A DNA stretch of 64,000 bases from NCBI GenBank assembly GCA_013368315.1, contig JAACJM010000040.1, forward strand, positions 248,001 to 312,000, written 5' to 3'. Made by a program: the position numbers and the translations under genes. The notes under the pieces were generated by a model, which was given only the letters and a program-made list of their open reading frames with translations, was not told the origin of the DNA and ran no database searches. Source of the DNA: Tetrapyrgos nigripes. Lineage: Eukaryota > Basidiomycota > Agaricomycetes > Agaricales > Campanellaceae. Positions 58,413 through 64,000 of this stretch are shown piece after piece (the stretch's first letter is position 1; every line of letters begins with the position of its first letter).

Positions 58413-58901
58413 ACTGCGTTTGCGTTTGTTAAGCCTCAGATCTCGGCGGCAGAGGCGACCCGTCAAATTAGTGAGCCAAGTTTTCGTATCACTCGTATCA
58501 CTCGTTATGCATTATGTTTATGCATTCTATCATTGGTATATTTTTCGAGTATTTTTTACTCTACTTTCTGTCGATGTAATCAGCGTACAAGTATGGTCCT
58601 TTATGTGTTGTCTTCTTTCATGTGTATACTAAGTAGTCACCGCTCCTCGTTCGTTCTGTCTAATCCTGCTGTCGTTATATGCATTTGTACTGCAATCAGA
58701 AGTCAGTAGTGATTTGGCCAAACTTATTTAAGAAGACGCGTCACGGATTTTGGGCTGTTGTTCCTCTCGCACGTCAACACGCTCCACATCAGTCTGCGTT
58801 CTCTTCATCTTTTTCTTGGCGCAACAACACCAGTCTCCTGAAGGCTACTGCGGAAAGAGCACGCTTGTGGAAATGTTTGGAAAGAACTCTCACTCTAGTG
58901 C

Positions 58902-59459
58902 GTGAATCGTTGGTTACAGCTTCGCTGTATCCTGAAACTTGGAACTCTACTCTCTACTCTCATCCAATTTCTTCACCAATTGCACTTCAATATAAAGATT
59001 CTTGACCTACTGCGCAGTAACTTCGGCACGTACACCGTGGATGTCGAGCCCATCTCGCAGTACCTTGCTGAAGCAGAACGCGACTATTTCCGTCTGGAAG
59101 CCGCAATCTTGGAACTGCGTCAAAAACAAGCGCCAGCTCATCGCCGGATTCAGCAGTGTCGCTCTCTTCTGGCTCCAATCTTCGCACCCAATAGGCCCCT
59201 AGATTCGGTCGGCAATTTGGACGGAGAAGAAGACGAACATCCTGCCATCCCCTTATCAAGCATTGATTCCTCCAGCTCCAGACCCAACTATAGCATTTCA
59301 GACGTGCACCAGCACGCAGCCGAGATAGGCTTTGGGCGTCTGACTCATATCACTCTCCGTCCTTTCAGGTTTTGGCCTGACTTGGAACTCCATTCAAATT
59401 CCTTGAGGGAAGAGTCGAGCGTGGCAGAGTTGCGTGTCTTGCCACTTGGTGTCGTCTAG
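58902..59459 (+). CDS. F-box-leader-like fragment
   Basis: A charged coiled-coil stretch (Y-L-A-E-A-E-R-D-Y-F-R-L-E-A-A-I-L-E-L) followed by R-S-L-L-A-P-I is the usual run-in to the F-box of many Agaricomycete F-box proteins. The F-box itself (I-x-x-L-P-x-E-I) is not present: the frame turns into unrelated sequence and ends at 59459. Probably a truncated or relic gene. The start shown is the open frame limit, not a chosen ATG. Confidence 0.35.
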   Translation: MNRWLQLRCILKLGTLLSTLIQFLHQLHFNIKILDLLRSNFGTYTVDVEPISQYLAEAERDYFRLEAAILELRQKQAPAHRRIQQCRSLLAPIFAPNRPLDSVGNLDGEEDEHPAIPLSSIDSSSSRPNYSISDVHQHAAEIGFGRLTHITLRPFRFWPDLELHSNSLREESSVAELRVLPLGVV

Positions 59460-61532
59460 ATTGGTATCTGGAGGTGGTAGGCTGGTAGCGGCGAAGGAAG
59501 AGGAACTGTAGTGATGGATAGCTCAACGGTTGTCCAGTTCGTTAAAGAGTCCGGCCATTGTCGTGTGTTCCGGTGTAGATGCTTTGGGGCGTTTATTTTT
59601 TAAAATTTGTACATTATTCCGTATCTCTGAAGTTTGAGGTCAGTCATGAAATGCATGAAACCTGTACTAGTACTTAACTACTCACTTATTTTGGACTGCT
59701 CGTGAACGCGTGAACTGTCCTTAGTCTGTCCATGTTCGTTTTTTAGACTGTGCGTATAGTTAACCTCCTTCCATCTTGTTACCTCATCATGTTCCATCCG
59801 GCCTTTACCATGCCTGACCATTTCTGAAGGCAGATCGCTGGCGCTGGTACGGCACTCGAAGGAGGTTTGCTTTGGAAGTTTGCTTTGGAAGACGTACGTA
59901 TTACTTTCGGTGCGCAGGTCTGCATAGTTTCTCTCAAGGCACTGTGCCCTGATACTTCCACGTTTTCAGTGTCTATGTCTCCAAGTTGGCGCAGAGACAG
60001 ATTACGAACTCTGCACTCCAACTTGATTTAGTGGTTTTCTGCAACGGCTGTTGATTTCGAACCTGAGTTCATTCATTCATTCATTCATTCCTGCTTCAAA
60101 CTGAGTACAAGACGCCGCTACGACCGAGCCATCCCTTGTACTGTTACAGAAAGCTCTATATTATCGTTGCGGACTATTCAGAAGAGCAATGTCATTCTTA
60201 TTCTGCTTTCATATTTCGCCGATGATACCAGTCTCATGCAGGTCTACACTAGGTTCCGTGATTTAGTGGCTCATCGAGGATAATAGAGAGCAGCTCTTCC
60301 TTTCACTATGTGTCAGAAATGCTGGACGTCTAGTGCGATCTTGTGCAAATGTCTTCGTTGGTCCTGCGTAGCATCAGCACTGAAAAGCCCCAGGTCAGAA
60401 CCAGAATGGTTTCTGGAGTCCCTTTAACGTTTACGACTTCTTCCCCCTCTCTCATCCTGAACTCCCGTGCTTGCCCACTCTTGATACTTACCAGCCTCCA
60501 CCGTAGTACTTCTGATTTTTTTCTGACCTAGGTACCTCTGTCATTCGCGGTGTTCAGCTACGCGGCCCAGCCCACGAGATACAGCAGGAGAAGTATAAAG
60601 GATGGCTATCTGGTCATTTTGTGAGCTTTTCATTGCTTTTCTTCATCGCTATTTCGATTTGACGTGAAGTTCCTTCACATTTCCTCGATTACTTACTCTG
60701 CAAATTCTTGCCTTTGTCTCTCCCTGTAAATGTCACGCATACTTCTTGCAGAATGTGCGGTATTATCTTGGTGAGTAACTCCTTTCATTATACTAATCAT
60801 TCCTTCAAACCGCATTTTCTTCATGATCTTTTCCCCCCTTTCCCCGATTGACTGGTTGCTGACTGGTCATAATGCAGACTCTGTGGATACAGTATTTCTA
60901 CCGATATAAAAATGACTGTTCTTCAGTAAAGCTTCTAGTGACTCTGAGTAGAAGACCACTACAACCTCACTACCTGCACTACCTGCGACCCAGGTGCCAA
61001 ATCACAGGTTGGCCTCGATGCTTCAAAAATGTCGACATCGTGGATGCCTTCCTTACCTCCCCAACAGCGCGAGATTTCCCTTCCGATTCTGATTTAACTC
61101 ACAGTCAATGCGGACCGGAATGCGTTGCAAAATGGTCAAAACCCGTCGCGGTTGATTGTGAACATTTCGACGACGACTGTACGTGAATACTCAACCTGAG
61201 CCCTGCGACTCCTGTATCAGAGCTTCGGTTGTTGAAGTGTAATACCATGGGCCTGTAATTTCCCCAGCCTTCGGAAAGGTTGTTAGTAGGAAAACCTTTG
61301 CGACTCGTATTTGTATGCTTGTAGAACGTATGAATTGTTTGAACAAGGAGTGTTCATTGCGATCTCGTGTAGCTCTGACTGCGAGCCAGAGCCCACTTGT
61401 ATGTCATGTCCTGCAACCCTCCTTACGTGTGCATGAAGCTCAAGGAACGCCGTTTCCATCAGAATAAGATTACTTTTGTCTATTTTAGATACCGGACAGA
61501 AACAACACTCTACACATCCGCTGTCCAATGCT
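59460..61532. other. Region without a supported gene
   Basis: 2 kb of host-like sequence. Short frames (60343-60531, 60872-61186) lack recognisable motifs. Contains a TTCA microsatellite at 60068-60091. Confidence 0.35.
60068..60091. repeat. (TTCA)n microsatellite
   Basis: Six consecutive TTCA-type units ahead of CCTGCTTC. Confidence 0.85.
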
Positions 61533-62070
61533 CTAGTGGTGCGCCTCTTCCTTGGGGAGATCCTGCTCCATGAACTCGAGGAACGCGTCGGCACCGCTTA
61601 CACCTTCAGCCGAAGTTGGAGCAGCAACGTCAGCAGATGCGATAGCAGGTTCGGAAGCGTCGTAAGCAGAGAGTTCTGCTGCAAGGTCGGAAGGAAGGGT
61701 AGGAGGCTTGGGGACGGAAGGACCAGAGAAGTTTTTCACCACGCCGACGTGTGCGTCTTTGGCCTAGGTAAATAATCAGACAGCGGATATAACAGAAATT
61801 ATAGACTGCAACGCACGACAGGAGCAGGCTTGAACCCTTTGAGTTCCTTCAAGTAGAGGTCCTGGACGAGATCTAGAAAACGGGTGTATCCGGAGATGAG
61901 AACTGAACTTTTTAGTTGTCATTTGCTACAACACGTACCTTTCCTTGAAGCAGCAGAGGCGGAAAAGAATCGTGCACGGGTGGCGTTTTGGACCTAGTAG
62001 ACATCTCAAAGTCAGTAACAAGACGGAGAGAAAAGGCTGGAACACGTACCGCTCGTTTGAGGATGGACAT
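61533..62070 (-). CDS. ATP14: Mitochondrial F1Fo ATP synthase subunit H (Atp14)
   Basis: ATG at 62070, TAG at 61533, four exons, about 120 residues. The N-terminus (M-S-I-L-K-R-A, then R-A-R-F-F-S-A-S-A-A-S-R-K) is a mitochondrial targeting sequence. The signature D-L-V-Q-D-L-Y-L-K-E-L-K-G-F-K-P-A-P-V and A-K-D-A-H-V-G-V-V-K match the conserved core of fungal subunit h, followed by a P-S-V-P-K-P-P stretch and an acidic C-terminus, as in yeast Atp14. Subunit h belongs to the peripheral stalk and is needed for assembly and activity of the ATP synthase. It is head-to-head with the gene for the ATPase inhibitor, only 93 bp away. Confidence 0.88.
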
Positions 62071-62163
62071 TGTGATGGTAAAGGTGTGACAACGTGACAG
62101 TCACAGCTACGAGACTTGCCGATGTCGAAAGCCAGGCTTGCATCCAGAACTTAAACGTAAACC
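62071..62163. promoter_or_regulatory. 93-bp bidirectional promoter between ATP14 and INH1
   Basis: The whole space between the two start codons. It contains the 11-bp dyad GTGACAGTCAC at 62094-62104 and the near-repeat GGTGTGACAACGTGAC next to it. No TATA box seen. Shared regulation is inferred from the layout. Confidence 0.6.
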
Positions 62164-62631
62164 ATGTTGTCCCGTCTCTCTGCTGTCCGTCGCGCTCCTC
62201 GAGTCATCTTTGTCTCTCAACGTTTCACTTCCAGTGTCAAGGAGGGAAGTGTTGCTAACTCGCAAGGTTTCAAGTAGGTCGTTCGGTCGCCTGTGCTGGT
62301 ACACGCTAAATGATTGTTCACAGGAAGAAGGAAAATGCTCATGAGAGTGAGTCTCTCCGTGTAAAATGATGTGCTTGTTGAGCTCAATTCTGCGTTAGGC
62401 GAGTACGCTCGCAAGCATGAAGTCGAGCAGTTGAAGAAACTGAGGGCTCAGGTAGGCTGTTCTTTTCTACAACGCCGCAGCCTAGTTGATTGTAATATTA
62501 TGTAGATTGAGCAGAAGAAAATCGAACTGGTATACTTTCTTTCATCCGAGCCTTCTCCCATATACTGAATGCGTCCTATTCTCCAGGAACAATTGGAAAA
62601 GGAACACGAGGTTGTTTCGAAGTCCTCTTAA
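62164..62631 (+). CDS. INH1: Mitochondrial F1-ATPase inhibitor (IF1/Inh1)
   Basis: Five small exons encode about 84 residues. The N-terminus M-L-S-R-L-S-A-V-R-R is a mitochondrial presequence ending near R-F-T-S-S. The mature part has the IF1 pattern: G-S-V...G-F-K-K-K-E-N-A-H-E, then E-Y-A-R-K-H-E-V-E-Q-L-K-K-L, followed by a lysine/glutamate coiled coil. IF1 binds the F1 catalytic head at low matrix pH and prevents ATP hydrolysis. Introns start GTAGGT, GTGAGT, GTAGGC and GTATAC and keep frame throughout. Length fits yeast Inh1 (about 85 residues). Confidence 0.9.
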
Positions 62632-62918
62632 ACACAAGGATATCTTGATGTAGGCCATGGATTCATGTTCGTCTGTTTCAATTTCATCCGTTATCTGACT
62701 GTAATCTGTTCTTTCCAGTAGGACTTTTGTTGTATAATTGTCCTTTACATTATTTCCTAACCCACAAAATGCAATAGTTTTCTTTCCCAAAATGGATTAA
62801 TGTTGTCCGAAACTACACAATTCGTCGAAGACACCTTGTACATCCTGCTGGCTTGGCAAGGTAGACGTGGCCTCCTAACTACCCACTGTCAGAGTATTAT
62901 GTAGTTCCTCCCCAAGTC

Positions 62919-62955
62919 TACGTCATCAAGTCTAACTGTCTACGTCATCAAGTCA
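62919..62955. promoter_or_regulatory. Two direct copies of TACGTCATCAAGTC
   Basis: Repeated about 22 bp apart, roughly 200 bp before the CsbD-like start. The TGACGTA core (reverse strand) matches ATF/CREB stress-response sites in fungi; a role is inferred. Confidence 0.45.
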
Positions 62956-63047
62956 CCTTTTCGTATGGAGTCCAAGTTCCGCACAGTGACGACCTGCCTC
63001 CATTACTGACGCCGGCAATGACGCGATATCATCCATCCTCGTAGGTT

Positions 63048-63054
63048 TATAAAG
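63048..63054 (+). promoter_or_regulatory. TATA box of CsbD-like gene
   Basis: TATAAAG about 100 bp before ATG 63153. Confidence 0.55.
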
Positions 63055-63152
63055 GACGTCTTCCTTTTCCTTCGTCCCATTAACTTCCACTTGAACAACC
63101 TCGTCAACTAATACTCGAGTTCTTTATCTCTATAACCGTTGCTCTATCCAAC

Positions 63153-63725
63153 ATGTCTTCCATCAACCCAACCACTCGCCCCGAACACCAAGTCCACGGT
63201 TCTTCCGACCCTCTCCCGGGCGCTCGTGGTGCGCAATCCGGTGCAGTGGACTATAGTCCCGAGACGATTGAGAGGCTACCAGCTTCGCATTTAAATGACC
63301 AAGGAGCACCTGCTGTTCATGGAGAAGGACAGAATGCGTTTAATTCGGATAGGCCAATGAATGTGCAGCCTACGCCTGCTGGTAAGTGTTTTTGTTGTTT
63401 TGATGAGACAGGAATAAAGTGTCTGACGCGCTCCTTTGTCCTCGTGGCTGGGATGGATATATAGGCGGTGTAGCTGTTGATGGTCGTGCTGACCTTCCCG
63501 AAGGAAAGGCGTCGATGATGGATAAGGTTGTCGGAAAGACTGAGAAGGTTGGTCACTAAAACTGATTTTCATTTTTCCACTTTTGCTGACTGACTTCCTC
63601 TTTACTTTATCCAACAGGTCCTAGGTAAAGCTACGAAGAACGCTGAACTACACGAGAAGGGAGAGCTCAGAGAAGCTGGAGGCAAAGCTGCTGCTGCAGG
63701 TGGTGCCAAGGCGCCTCATGATTGA
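63153..63725 (+). CDS. CsbD-like small stress-response protein
   Basis: Three exons (introns 63382-63464 and 63548-63617), about 140 residues. The N-terminal half is hydrophilic and disordered. The C-terminal half is a CsbD-like repeat, with M-D-K-V-V-G-K-T-E-K, then V-L-G-K-A-T-K-N-A-E-L-H-E-K-G and R-E-A-G-G-K-A-A-A. CsbD-like proteins are small, soluble and generally induced by stress; their molecular role is unclear. A TATA box and paired ATF/CRE-like motifs upstream fit stress induction. Confidence 0.75.
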
Positions 63726-63746
63726 GGATTGAGCGCTTGAGGGAAC

Positions 63747-63767
63747 ATGATGATGATGATGATGATG
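63747..63767. repeat. (ATG)n microsatellite
   Basis: Seven ATG triplets just after the CsbD-like stop codon. The rest of the window to 64000 shows no gene. Confidence 0.85.
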
Positions 63768-64000
63768 GATGAACGGACAAATTCAGTGTACTTTACAATC
63801 AAGATTTTTCATGATGCATGTAGCGTAAAAAGCAAATCTAATCGTGTATGTACACATATTTTTATGTAGTAGCAGGAGAACTATGTGTGGTCCTCTGCAA
63901 TGCTGGTTACCCCGAGCCCAACCTCGTTTTCGAGTCAGATCTAAAGGGAAGGGGGAAGAATAGCTTTTGAAGGAGAATTTGGATCCTGGATACAGTCTAA

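Larger units (their letters stand above)
62632..63152. other. Intergenic upstream of CsbD-like gene
   Basis: No gene. The right end is the promoter with a TATA box (listed separately). TACGTCATCAAGTC is repeated at about 62919 and 62941; TACGTCA resembles a CRE/ATF-type site. Confidence 0.45.

Noticed and set aside
60757..61186. M-C-G-I-I-L start followed by an intron donor, suggesting a class II glutamine amidotransferase/asparagine synthetase
   Set aside because: The sequence after the presumed intron has no amidotransferase or synthetase motif, and the downstream frame is short.

Overview
This window looks like a chromosomal segment of a mushroom-forming basidiomycete (Agaricomycetes). 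Genes are broken by many short introns of about 50-60 nt (GTRNGT donors, CTRAY branch points, YAG acceptors). Protein families typical of that group occur: DUF6535, Agaricomycete BTB, a HET-domain protein and Zn2Cys6 regulators. All species-level statements are inference; nothing here names the organism.

Positions 1-35.8 kb are a transposon-rich compartment with decayed genes. In order: a dispersed LTR-like repeat (1-795, second copy 19705-20521); a broken DUF6535 gene; an uncharacterised gene split by a 160-bp MITE; a truncated HET + ZZ-finger pseudogene; a 680-bp non-autonomous hAT element with an 8-bp target duplication; an intron-rich secreted FAD oxidase that appears functional; a complete 4.07-kb PIF/Harbinger element with its two convergent genes, both decayed; about 9 kb of CpG-poor non-coding repeats; and a three-level transposon nest. 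The nest is a Mutator-like element (24379-35570, 9-bp target duplication) inserted into a second copy of the HET/ZZ gene. It carries a DIRS-like tyrosine-recombinase retrotransposon (28281-35463) inside one terminal inverted repeat, and that in turn carries an 816-bp hAT-type element (31689-32504, 8-bp target duplication). Repeat copies differ from one another mostly at CpG sites, and most in-frame stops in the transposon genes are TGA where CGA would restore arginine. This points to methylation-driven CpG decay.

From 35.9 kb to the end the sequence is CpG-rich, gene-dense host DNA: a short-chain dehydrogenase divergent from a promethin-like membrane protein; a helical-protein fragment; a zinc alcohol dehydrogenase; a BTB protein; two divergent PuuE-type allantoinases followed by an NCS1 nucleobase/allantoin permease (a likely purine-salvage cluster); a large membrane protein; a Zn2Cys6 transcription factor; an F-box-like fragment; a head-to-head pair encoding ATP synthase subunit H (ATP14) and the F1-ATPase inhibitor (INH1); and a CsbD-like stress protein.

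No CRISPR array, rRNA or convincing tRNA was seen. Exon boundaries were placed by eye from splice motifs and reading-frame continuity.
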